Made by a program: the position numbers and the translations under genes. Under the pieces are notes generated by a model. The model did no database searches, was not told the DNA's origin, and saw nothing but the letters and a program-made list of their open reading frames with translations. Of a stretch of 64,000 nucleotides of DNA, positions 47,903 through 56,051 are shown in pieces (position 1 is the first letter of the stretch; each line of letters begins with the position of its first letter). The stretch comes from Streptomyces pactum (GTDB lineage Bacteria; Actinomycetota; Actinomycetes; Streptomycetales; Streptomycetaceae): NCBI RefSeq assembly GCF_002005225.1, contig NZ_CP019724.1, positions 6,576,001 through 6,640,000 of the forward strand, read 5' to 3'.

Positions 47903-48147
47903 CCGCTCGGGGCGGTGGTCGCGGCGGTCGGTGATCCCCGCGGGGGCGGAGCGGGGGCGGGACAGTGTCGGCCGGGTGAGGTCCGGGCCTTCTGCCCGCC
48001 GTCTCCGGGGCGTGGTGGAGGCCCCCGCTCGGGGCGGTGGTCGCGGCGGTCGGTGACTCCCCCGGGGCGGGGACGGGACAGTGAATGCCGTCCGGTGGGG
48101 CCCTGGCCCTCTACCGGCCGTCGCCGGGGCGCCGCGGCGGCCGGGGT
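47903..48147. repeat. Diverged tandem duplication of about 120 bp reaching into a gene end
   Basis: A 32-base sequence (CCGCTCGGGGCGGTGG and so on) occurs identically at 47903-47934 and 48025-48056, 122 bases apart. Similarity continues weakly (GACAGTG, then CCGTC(T/G)CCGGGGCG) so that the second copy covers the 3' end and stop codon (48111-48113) of the streptophobe gene. The rest of the 47709-48110 gap has no gene. Confidence 0.75.
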
Positions 48148-50051
48148 GGCGGCGGAGGCGGGGGAGGCGGCGGGGGGCCCTCGCCCCACCGGGACGGTGG
48201 CCGGCCCCCGGGCCGCGGCGGCCTTCGCGGCGTTCCCGGCGGCGGTCCCAGCGGCCCGGCCACCGTAGGGGCGCCGTACACGTCGTCACCGGCGGGCTGC
48301 CGCTCGTCACCGCCGGGTCGCCGCTCGTCGCTGTCGGGCTGCCGCCCCGCGTCTTCTGGCCGTCGGCCCGCGGCCCCGCGCACCTGCCCCGTGCCGCCGG
48401 GCGGCCGGGCGTCGGGGCCGGCCCGTCCGCTCCCCGGTGTCCCCGCGGCGGGCGCCGGCGGCGTACGCGCCTCCGCCGGCCGCGCGTCCTCGGGTTCCCC
48501 CGCCCCCTCCCGTGGCCGTAGACAGGGATTGGCGCCGGGGCCGGGCGGCCGCTGTGGCGCATCCGGCCGGTACGGGCCCGGGGGTGGCCCCGCATACGTC
48601 GTGGTGCCCCCGGTTCCGCCACCCCCGGCCACGGCGACCGCCCCCGCCGTCCCGGCACCCCGTGCCAACGGCGTCGCCCGAGCCCCGGCCGCCCCGCTCG
48701 CCCGCGCGAGCAGCGCCCCGGCGGCCCCCGCCCCCGCGCCCCACACCGCACCCAGCAGCAGCGCCGTGCCGAGGTGTCCACGCAGGTCGATGCCCGCGCC
48801 GAACACGTCGACGCCGAGCACCGACAGCGAGGCGTTCACGGACACCTCCGTCAGCCAGGCCACAAGCGGCAGCGCCGGCGCGGTCGCGAGGCCCAGCCGC
48901 AGCGCGCACCGCCCGGCGAAAGCGACGGAGCGCGCGTCGTCCCGCGCCACCGGTGTCCGTACCGCCGTCAGTACCCCGGCCAGCAGCATCACCAAGGCCG
49001 CCGCCACCCCCAACAGCCACACCCGTCCGTCCAGTTCCGCCAGCCGCCCGAGCGTGACCGGCTCCTCGGCGCCGGCGCTCAGCAACTCGTCCAGCGGAGC
49101 GGGGAGTAACCCGGCCGGCTCGCCCGTGGCGCGCCCGTCCCACGGCACGAACAGGCCGATCGGCATACCGAGCCAGACCCCGTTCGGCGTGCCGAGCAGC
49201 GCGGCGCCGGCGATCCGCCGGGGATGGTCGTCGCCGATCGCCGCGTACCCCGCCGCCGCGAAGCCGGCCGCCACCGCGGTGAGCGCCACCGTGACGAGGG
49301 CCGACACGGCCGGCCGCACCACGCGGTGCACGGCCTCGCACCCGCGCGGCAGGGGAGTGCGGCGCGAGGCCAGGAGCGCGACGAGCAGGACTGTGGCGGA
49401 CCAGATCAGCCCGCCCAGCAGCGTCGGCGCGGTGTCGACGGTGAAGCCGACCGAGGCCTCCGCACCGACGAGGTCACCGATCCGGTCGGGCAGCAGCCCG
49501 CCGATGTCCCCCACGTCACCGAGTCCGGGAATCTCGAGGCCCCCGCCCCCGCCGCCGGGCAGGTCGTCCAGTCCGAGCGAGCCGCCGTCGATCGTGACGA
49601 CGTCGTGACCCGCCCAGGCCAGGCCGCCCGTCATCGCCACGAAGAGGGCGACGACCGCGCCCGCGCGCGCGAGGAGTTCGGCGGGTGCGACCACGACTCC
49701 GGCCGCCCGCAGGGACCGCAGGAAGAAGAACGACAGGAGCAGCGCGCCGACCAGACCGACACCCAGTGGCGTGATCTCGATGGCCGTGTGCGCCTCCGCC
49801 CCTTTCAGTCCGAACGCGGACACATCACCGGCCGGCGTGACCGAACCACCTGCCCCGAGCGCCACGACCGCCGCGGTCATCGGGCCCAGCGAGCCCGCCG
49901 AGTCGGCGTCGAGCAGATGCAGCCCGAGCGCCGCCGTCCCCGCCATACCGATCAACGCCCAGCTCACGGCGGCGATCGCGGACAACAGGACGTCTCCCCA
50001 CGGCACCTTCGTGTCGTACCCCGCGGGTCCGACGCTTGTGGACGCGCTCAT
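48111..50051 (-). CDS. Streptophobe family membrane protein
   Basis: A 646-residue polytopic membrane protein from ATG 50051 (MSASTSVGPAGYDTKVPWG). About ten hydrophobic segments lie between residues 25 and 470, interrupted by a Gly-rich loop (LPGGGGGGLEIPGLGDVGDI, about 180-200). The C-terminal 170 residues are Pro/Gly/Arg-rich and presumably disordered, ending in a poly-proline stretch. Size and layout match the Streptomyces-specific streptophobe family, whose function is unknown. It is divergent from the FHA-ABC exporter gene, but no functional link can be shown. Confidence 0.82.
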   Translation of the reverse strand: MSASTSVGPAGYDTKVPWGDVLLSAIAAVSWALIGMAGTAALGLHLLDADSAGSLGPMTAAVVALGAGGSVTPAGDVSAFGLKGAEAHTAIEITPLGVGLVGALLLSFFFLRSLRAAGVVVAPAELLARAGAVVALFVAMTGGLAWAGHDVVTIDGGSLGLDDLPGGGGGGLEIPGLGDVGDIGGLLPDRIGDLVGAEASVGFTVDTAPTLLGGLIWSATVLLVALLASRRTPLPRGCEAVHRVVRPAVSALVTVALTAVAAGFAAAGYAAIGDDHPRRIAGAALLGTPNGVWLGMPIGLFVPWDGRATGEPAGLLPAPLDELLSAGAEEPVTLGRLAELDGRVWLLGVAAALVMLLAGVLTAVRTPVARDDARSVAFAGRCALRLGLATAPALPLVAWLTEVSVNASLSVLGVDVFGAGIDLRGHLGTALLLGAVWGAGAGAAGALLARASGAAGARATPLARGAGTAGAVAVAGGGGTGGTTTYAGPPPGPYRPDAPQRPPGPGANPCLRPREGAGEPEDARPAEARTPPAPAAGTPGSGRAGPDARPPGGTGQVRGAAGRRPEDAGRQPDSDERRPGGDERQPAGDDVYGAPTVAGPLGPPPGTPRRPPRPGGRPPSRWGEGPPPPPPPPPPPRPPRRPGDGR

Positions 50052-50279
50052 GGCAGACCCCCCGATCCGCTGCGCGGCGGGGTTGCCGCGCATGTCCCCC
50101 TCGCGTGGAATACCACTTTCCGGGCAGGTTGCAACCTCGTCAACGGGAACGACCGAAGGGTGCCTACGCAGTTTTCACAAGGCCCGACTTTCGGTCAGGG
50201 GGCCGAGCCTGAAATAGTTCCCCCCGATGTTCGACATCCCTAGACTCCCCGCGACGGGGGCAAATCGGGGGACAACTCA

Positions 50280-52874
50280 GTGGGGCATGGAGTGCCGGAA
50301 CTCGTACTGGAATCCAATGGACAGACCTGGACGCTCGATCCGTCCCGGTCATACGCGCTCGGACGCGATCCGCAGGGGGAGCTTGTTTTCGACGACGCCA
50401 GGGTCTCCTGGCGGCATGCCACGATCAGTTTCAACGGCCGCAGTTGGGTCGTCGAGGATCACGGCAGTACCAACGGCACGTTCGTGCACGGGCAGCGGAT
50501 CCAGCAGATGGAGCTCGGCGCCGGCGCGGTGCTGAATCTGGGCAACGCGACCGACGGACCGCGCGTGAGTCTGACCGGCACACAGGCCGCCGTCGGTACA
50601 CCGCAGGTCCAGTCCCAGCAGCAGCCGTACGCCGCGCAGGGCGCGAACGCCGGCTGGGCCCAACAGGCCCCTGCGCAGGAGCCGCAGAAGCAGCAGGTCC
50701 CGCCGCACCAGGCCCCGCACCACCAGGCTCAGCAGCACGGACAGCAGCAGGCCGGCTGGCAGCAGCACGCGCCGCAGCCGCAGCAGGCCGCGCCGCACTT
50801 CCCCCAGCAGCAGGGGCCCGGCGGCGCGGCGGGGGCGCCGCCGGTCCACGGCGACCGCAGTCCGACCACGTTCCACCAGTTCTCGCTCGGCCGCGTGATG
50901 CGCATCGGCCGCGCCCTGGAGAACGAGCTGGTCGTCTCCGACCTCCAGGTGTCCCGCAACCACGCGGAGTTCCACGCGACGCCCGACGGGCGCATGGAGA
51001 TCCGCGACCTGGGCTCGCACAACGGCACGTACGTCAACGGACAGCCGATCGCCAAGGGCGGCTCCCAGTTGCTCGGCCCGACCGACGTTGTGGGCGTCGG
51101 CCACTCGACGTTCCGGATCGTCGGGGACCGCCTCGAGGAGTTCGTCGACACCGGTGAGGTGTCCTTCTCCGCCCGTCACCTGACCGTCACGGTCGACGGC
51201 GGCAAGCAGATCCTCAAGGACGTCTCCTTCGGCGTCCCCGAGAAGTCGCTGATCGCGGTCATCGGCCCGTCCGGCTCCGGCAAGTCGACCCTGCTCAAGG
51301 CGCTCACCGGCTACCGGCCCGCCGACCAGGGCGAGGTCCTCTACGACAACCGGAACCTCTACAAGCAGTTCGCCGAGCTGCGCCAGCGCATCGGTCTGGT
51401 CCCGCAGGACGACATCCTGCACAAGGAACTGACCGTCAAGAAGGCCCTCAAGTACGCGGCGAAACTCCGCTTCCCGGCCGACACCACGGCCGCCGAGCGC
51501 GACGCCCGCATCGACGAGGTGCTGCGCGAGCTCAAGCTGGACATCCACAAGGACAAGAAGGTCACGTCCCTGTCCGGCGGCCAGCGCAAGCGCGTCTCCG
51601 TGGCTCTGGAGCTGCTCACCAAGCCGTCGCTGATCTTCCTGGACGAGCCGACCTCCGGTCTCGACCCCGGCATGGACCGCGACGTCATGCAGTTGCTGCG
51701 GGGCCTGGCCGACGACGGCCGCACCGTCCTCGTCGTCACCCACTCCGTGGCCGAGCTGGCGATCTGCGACAAGCTGCTGGTGATGGCGCCGGGCGGCTCG
51801 GTGGCCTACTTCGGCCCGCCCGAGGAGGCGCTGAACTTCTTCGGCTACGACACCTGGGCCGACGTCTTCTCCGCCTTCGAGAACTACCGCGACTACGACT
51901 GGGCGGGCCGCTGGAAGGGCTCGCAGCACTACCAGATGTACGCCGCGGACCTCGACGCCGTCGCGCCGCAGGCCGTACAGGTGTCGCCGATGCAGGCGAT
52001 GAAACCGCCGAAGCCGCAGGGCTGGATGTCCCAGTTCACCACCTTGGTGCGCCGCTATGTCTCGGTGATCGTCTCCGACAAGGGCTTCCTCGCCCTGATG
52101 GTGATCCTGCCGGCGGTGCTCGGCGCGGTGAGCCTGCTCATCGACCCGGACAAGGGCCTGCTGCCCAATCCCGCCAACCCGCAGTCCGGCCGGATCATCC
52201 CGAACGGCACGGCCACCACGGTGCTGCTGATCCTCGCGGTCGGCGCCTGCTTCGCCGGCGCCTCCAACTCCGTCCGCGAGCTGATCAAGGAACGGGTCAT
52301 CTACGAGCGGGAGCGGGCGACCGGCCTGTCGCGGTCCGCGTACCTGATGTCCAAGGTCTTCGTGCTCGGCGTGATCACCATGCTGCAGGGCCTGCTGGTC
52401 GGCGTCATCGGGTTCGCCACCCGGGAGATCCCGGAGGAGGGGCTGGTCCTCGGCGGGCTGACGCTCGTGGAGCTGTCCCTGCCGATCATGGCGCTGGGCT
52501 TCACCTCGATGATGTTCGGCCTGATCATCTCCTCGCTGGTGAAGACCGCCGAGAAGACCATGCCGCTGCTGGTCATGTTCGCGATCATCCAGGTCGTCTT
52601 CACCGGCTGCCTCTTCGCCCTGAACGGGACGGTGGGCGTCAACCAGTTCTCGTACCTGATGCCCTCGCGCTGGGCGGTCGCCGCGGCCGGCGCCACGCTG
52701 GACTTCAACAAGATCAGCCCGCCCGAGAAGGGCGCCGAGAACGACCCGCTGTGGGAGCACACCGTCGGCGCGTGGGGCATGGACATGGCCGCGCTGATCG
52801 TCCTCGGTGTGATCTGCGGCTTCTTCGTGGCGCGCTTCCTGCGCCGTCACGAGCCCGAGGTCATGCGCAAGTAG
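50280..52874 (+). CDS. FHA-domain ABC exporter (Rv1747-like half-transporter)
   Basis: An 864-residue fusion. FHA domain 1 spans about residues 5-95 (YALGRDPQGELVFDDARVSWRH, GSTNGTFVHG). A Gln/Pro-rich linker spans about 100-195. FHA domain 2 is about 200-285 (MRIGRALENELVVSDLQVSRNHAEF, GSHNGTYVNG). An ABC ATPase lies at 295-530 (GPSGSGKST, LSGGQRKRVSVALELLTKP, FLDEPTSGLDPG), and an ABC2-type membrane domain with six helices completes it. FHA domains bind phosphothreonine, so activity is probably under Ser/Thr kinase control, as for mycobacterial Rv1747. GTG 50280 follows GGGGGACA; GTG 50292 is an alternative. Confidence 0.92.
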   Translation: MGHGVPELVLESNGQTWTLDPSRSYALGRDPQGELVFDDARVSWRHATISFNGRSWVVEDHGSTNGTFVHGQRIQQMELGAGAVLNLGNATDGPRVSLTGTQAAVGTPQVQSQQQPYAAQGANAGWAQQAPAQEPQKQQVPPHQAPHHQAQQHGQQQAGWQQHAPQPQQAAPHFPQQQGPGGAAGAPPVHGDRSPTTFHQFSLGRVMRIGRALENELVVSDLQVSRNHAEFHATPDGRMEIRDLGSHNGTYVNGQPIAKGGSQLLGPTDVVGVGHSTFRIVGDRLEEFVDTGEVSFSARHLTVTVDGGKQILKDVSFGVPEKSLIAVIGPSGSGKSTLLKALTGYRPADQGEVLYDNRNLYKQFAELRQRIGLVPQDDILHKELTVKKALKYAAKLRFPADTTAAERDARIDEVLRELKLDIHKDKKVTSLSGGQRKRVSVALELLTKPSLIFLDEPTSGLDPGMDRDVMQLLRGLADDGRTVLVVTHSVAELAICDKLLVMAPGGSVAYFGPPEEALNFFGYDTWADVFSAFENYRDYDWAGRWKGSQHYQMYAADLDAVAPQAVQVSPMQAMKPPKPQGWMSQFTTLVRRYVSVIVSDKGFLALMVILPAVLGAVSLLIDPDKGLLPNPANPQSGRIIPNGTATTVLLILAVGACFAGASNSVRELIKERVIYERERATGLSRSAYLMSKVFVLGVITMLQGLLVGVIGFATREIPEEGLVLGGLTLVELSLPIMALGFTSMMFGLIISSLVKTAEKTMPLLVMFAIIQVVFTGCLFALNGTVGVNQFSYLMPSRWAVAAAGATLDFNKISPPEKGAENDPLWEHTVGAWGMDMAALIVLGVICGFFVARFLRRHEPEVMRK

Positions 52875-52892
52875 TCCGCGGCCGCGAGGCCC

Positions 52893-52930
52893 CGAAGGGC
52901 GGCACCCCGTCAGGAGGGTGCCGCCCTTCG
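52893..52930 (+). terminator. Hairpin terminator after the FHA-ABC gene
   Basis: A perfect 15-bp stem (52893-52907 with 52916-52930) and an eight-base loop, 18 bases past the stop. Confidence 0.88.
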
Positions 52931-52977
52931 GCGTTCGGATCGGCGTCGGCGACGTCGTGAAGAGGTCCGCGCCGACC

Positions 52978-53694
52978 TCAGTACGCGCTGTCGACGTTGT
53001 CCATGGTGCCGTACTTGTCCGCGGCGTAGTTGCAGGCGGCGGCGATGTTGGCGACCGGGTCGTAGATGTTCCAGGACGTGCCGGGCACGTGGTAGGCCTT
53101 GAACGTCGGCGGGATCACCTGGAGCAGGCCCTTGGACGGGATGCCGTTGATGGCGTTGATGTCCCAGTCGTTGATGGCCTTCGGGTTGCCGGAGGACTCC
53201 CGCATGATGTTGCGGTGGATGCCCTCGTAGCTGCCGGGGATGTCGTGCTTGGCCAGGACGGCCCTGGCCTCGCGGATCCAGCCGTCGAGGTTGTCCGGGT
53301 AGGACTTCGTCGAGGCCTTCTTGACCTCGGCGCGCTTGGCGGACCGGCTGGCGGTCTCCTTGGCCTCGCGCTTCTCCGCGGCCTTCTCGGCAGCGGCCTT
53401 CTTCTTGGCGGCGGCCTTGGCGGCCGCCTCCTTCTTCGCCTCGATGGCGGCGACCTTCTGGCTGGCGCCGGCGAGCTGGCCGGTGACACCGGCGTGCACG
53501 TCCTGGATCTGCTCGGTGCTGTACGCCACCTTGGCCTTCGGAGCGGCAGCCTCGCTCGTGGCCGTCTGTCCGCTGGCCGGGACCGCGGTGAGGGCGACGG
53601 CGGCGGCGCCGAGCGTGCCGACACCGGCTATCGCGAGCTTGTGGGTGCGGTTCAGGGGACGACTATGACCACGGGTGAAGATGTTCTTGGGCAT
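52978..53694 (-). CDS. Secreted transglycosylase (SLT-like) protein
   Basis: A 238-residue exported protein, ATG 53694 (MPKNIFTRGHSRPLNRTHKL). The signal peptide runs to about residue 42 (AGVGTLGAAAVALTAVPASG). Residues 65-130 form an Ala/Lys/Glu-rich coiled coil (VAAIEAKKEAAAKAAAKKKA). The C-terminal domain (about 135-238) is lysozyme/SLT-like: NIMRESSGNPKAINDWDINA with the catalytic Glu of MRESSGNP, then PSKGLLQVIPPTF and ACNYAADKYG. It is expected to cut peptidoglycan during growth or sporulation. Its leader can form two nested hairpins (53729-53808). Confidence 0.88.
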   Translation of the reverse strand: MPKNIFTRGHSRPLNRTHKLAIAGVGTLGAAAVALTAVPASGQTATSEAAAPKAKVAYSTEQIQDVHAGVTGQLAGASQKVAAIEAKKEAAAKAAAKKKAAAEKAAEKREAKETASRSAKRAEVKKASTKSYPDNLDGWIREARAVLAKHDIPGSYEGIHRNIMRESSGNPKAINDWDINAINGIPSKGLLQVIPPTFKAYHVPGTSWNIYDPVANIAAACNYAADKYGTMDNVDSAY

Positions 53695-53728
53695 GGCGGG
53701 ATAGACCTCTTCGAATAGCGCGGAGGTC

Positions 53729-53808
53729 GCTCTCGTCCGGTGGGGACAGGGGGTGCTTCCGGCACGAACGCCGCGGGGCGACAACCCACGGCGTTGAGCG
53801 ACGAGAGC
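53729..53808 (-). promoter_or_regulatory. Structured leader of the transglycosylase gene
   Basis: GCTCTCGTC (53729-53737) and GACGAGAGC (53800-53808) form a 9-bp outer stem. Inside it, AACGCCGCGGG (53767-53777) pairs with CCCACGGCGTT (53785-53795), 11 pairs with one wobble. The start codon follows 35 bases after the structure on the minus strand. It does not show the conserved sequences of the c-di-AMP riboswitch known before some Streptomyces wall-hydrolase genes. Confidence 0.5.
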
Positions 53809-53884
53809 AATTCTTAGCGGCCGCAAAATTCGGAGGCAAAGGTGTGACGTACGATCCGCGGTAGTGGATCAGGGAAGTGCAAAA

Positions 53885-53910
53885 CGGGGCAGACTGGACT
53901 GTCTGCCCCG
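53885..53910 (-). terminator. Intrinsic terminator after queA
   Basis: A perfect 10-bp stem (53885-53894 with 53901-53910), six-base loop, followed on the minus strand by TTTT. It ends the queA-SDR transcript before the transglycosylase leader. Confidence 0.85.
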
Positions 53911-54046
53911 CTCAAAACGGACGAGTCGTCTCCTACTCCCCTTCGTACGTGACGTGCGCCCTATGTGCGGGCTCACATCGGGTCCCCGCCCTTCTCACTT
54001 TTGGTTGCTGGAGCAATGCATAGTGTGAGGGTCTGAGCGCCGCCCC

Positions 54047-55138
54047 CTACGGCAGGAGGAGATGGACGTCCCCGAACTCGTGCCACAGGTAGCGCCCACG
54101 CACCGCCGCCTCGTACCCGCGGTCGATCGCCGCCCGCCCCGCCACCGCCTCCAGCATCAGCAGATGCGAGGCCTCGGGCTCGTGCAGCCCCGTCAGCAGC
54201 CCGTCGACCACCCGCACCCCGCGCTCCGGAGTCACGACCAGATCGGTCCACCCCGCCCGGGCCCGTACGGTCCCGTCGGCACCGGCCGCCGACTCCACCG
54301 CCCGCACGGCCGTCGTCCCCACGGCCAGCACACGCCCGTCGCCCGCCCTCGCCGCGTTGATCAACCGCGCCGACGCCTCCGGCACGCGGAACCGCTCCGG
54401 ATACGGCGGCTCGTGCGCCTGAGCCGAAGCCACACCCGTGTGCAGCGTCACCGGCGCGAACTGCACCCCCCGGCTCACCAGCTCCGCCACCAGCCGCGCC
54501 GTGAAGGGCCGTGCCGCGCTCGGCATCTCCGCGCTCCCCGTCCCGTCCGCGGACGGCAGCGCGAACACCGTCTGGTACGCGGACAACGGCTGGTCCCGCT
54601 CCGTATAGGAGTAGCGAATGGGCCTGCCGTGCTCCCGGAGCACCACGGGCACCTCGGCCCCCGACATCCGCGCCCACCACAACCGCTCCCCGCGCGGACT
54701 CAACGGCTCCTCCAGCACCAGTCGCGCACCGCCCGGCAGCCGTACCTCCGTCCCCCGCGGTCCGCCCGCCCCTCTCCCGCCACCCTTCGAGGGAAGCCCT
54801 TCGCGTTCTCCTTCCGCACGCGCGCGCGTGGTGCCCCGCCCATCGGGGTCCCGCAGCTCCACCGCCCACCGGCCGTCGTCCCCGCGCGTGGAGAAGTGCA
54901 CCACCACGCGTGCGTGGCCGACCCGTCCGTCCACGGCGGCGGCCAGCGTGGCCGACGTGTTGACGATCAGCAGATCCCCCGCCCGCAGCAGCCCCGGCAG
55001 CTCCCGGAACCCGTGATGCGACACCTCGGTGCCACGCGACACCAGCAGCCGTACGCCGTCCCGGTCCCGCCCCGGCCCCCGCTGCTCGACCGGCACCCGC
55101 GCCGACAGCTCCTCCAGAACACGCAGTGCGAGCGTCAT
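54047..55138 (-). CDS. queA: QueA-like S-adenosylmethionine:tRNA ribosyltransferase-isomerase
   Basis: A 363-residue QueA-family protein. In queuosine synthesis QueA transfers the ribosyl part of SAM to 7-aminomethyl-7-deazaguanine in tRNA. Family motifs: GDLLIVNTSATLAAAVDGRV, REHGRPIRYSYTERDQPLSAYQTVFA, PFTARLVAELVSRGVQFAPVTLHTGVASA, and the C-terminal AVGTTAVRAVESAAG, ASHLLMLEAVAG. ATG 55138 follows GGAGGG and overlaps the SDR stop (ATGA). Compared with E. coli QueA the central region has an extra charged, Gly-rich loop (about residues 105-130), so it is a divergent actinobacterial form. No other queuosine gene is in the window. Confidence 0.83.
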   Translation of the reverse strand: MTLALRVLEELSARVPVEQRGPGRDRDGVRLLVSRGTEVSHHGFRELPGLLRAGDLLIVNTSATLAAAVDGRVGHARVVVHFSTRGDDGRWAVELRDPDGRGTTRARAEGEREGLPSKGGGRGAGGPRGTEVRLPGGARLVLEEPLSPRGERLWWARMSGAEVPVVLREHGRPIRYSYTERDQPLSAYQTVFALPSADGTGSAEMPSAARPFTARLVAELVSRGVQFAPVTLHTGVASAQAHEPPYPERFRVPEASARLINAARAGDGRVLAVGTTAVRAVESAAGADGTVRARAGWTDLVVTPERGVRVVDGLLTGLHEPEASHLLMLEAVAGRAAIDRGYEAAVRGRYLWHEFGDVHLLLP

Positions 55139-55833
55139 CGCGGTCCCTCCAGCAACGCCGGAGCCCCGTAGCGACCGCCGGCCGGCCGCTCGTCCAGGAG
55201 CCTGAGCAGCGCCGGCACGACACTCACCGGATCGGGGCGCGGATCCTCGTCGTCCGGTACGGCCGCCGCGTACAGGTCCGTGGCCATGTCCCCGGGATCG
55301 ACCGCCCAGACCCGCAGCCCCGGCTCCTCGGCGCCCAGCACCGCCGCCATCTGGTCCAGGGCCGCCTTGGACGCCCCGTAGCCGCCCCACGTCGCGTACG
55401 CCTCCGCCGCGGCGTCCGAGCTGACCGTCAGCACCGCGCCCGCCGGAGCCGCCCGCAGCAGCGGCAGCGCCTCCTGGACCAGGCCCAGCGCGGCCACGAC
55501 GTTCACCTCCAGCGCCCGCCGCAGGCCGTCGAGCGGCAGCTCCTCCAGCCGCACCAGCGGCTCAGCGCCCAGCGCGCTCGCGTTGCTCACCAGCAGGTCC
55601 ACACCGCCCAGCCGCCAGGCCGCCGACACCAGCGCCGCCCGGTGCCCGGCATCCGTCACATCCCCGGGCAGCGCCGTCACGCGCGTGCCGTACGCCTCGA
55701 GCGCCGCCGCCGCCTCCTCGAGCGCCGTCGGCGTCCTGGCGTCCAGCACCAGGTCCCAGCCCCGTGCCGCCAGGGCCTCGGCGAGCGCCCGGCCCAGCCC
55801 CTTCGAAGCCCCCGTGATGATGGCAACCGGCAT
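55135..55833 (-). CDS. SDR family oxidoreductase coupled to queA
   Basis: A 232-residue classical SDR. MPVAIITGASKGLGRALAEA gives the TGxxxGxG nucleotide-binding motif, LLVSNASA the NNAG region, and VSSDAAAEAYATWGGYGASKAAL the Ser-Tyr-Lys catalytic set, so it should be active. VDPGDMATDLY follows as usual. ATG 55833 has GAGGGGA upstream; the longer frame to 55887 is unsupported. First gene of a two-gene operon with queA, joined by an ATGA overlap. The substrate is unknown. Confidence 0.88.
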   Translation of the reverse strand: MPVAIITGASKGLGRALAEALAARGWDLVLDARTPTALEEAAAALEAYGTRVTALPGDVTDAGHRAALVSAAWRLGGVDLLVSNASALGAEPLVRLEELPLDGLRRALEVNVVAALGLVQEALPLLRAAPAGAVLTVSSDAAAEAYATWGGYGASKAALDQMAAVLGAEEPGLRVWAVDPGDMATDLYAAAVPDDEDPRPDPVSVVPALLRLLDERPAGGRYGAPALLEGPR

Positions 55834-56051
55834 GACACACGTCCCCTCGTCGTCCACACCGCCTGATCGGTTCGGTGTGATCCTCAACGTAGGAACCGGG
55901 CCGCACCGGCCGCCTCGGGCACGGGCCGCAACCGTGCGGGGCCCTTCGACCTAGGACCGGCGCGTAGGACGCAGGGCCTAGGCCCACCGCCCTACGCGGC
56001 GGCGGCCACAGGTCCGATACCGCTGTCGCACCCCGCCGGTACCGTGAGGGC

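Noticed and set aside
53690..53900. c-di-AMP (ydaO) riboswitch before the transglycosylase gene
   Set aside because: The conserved GGGGAACCCA and CCGAACCCGNCAGCTAACC-type blocks are absent; only generic stems are seen.
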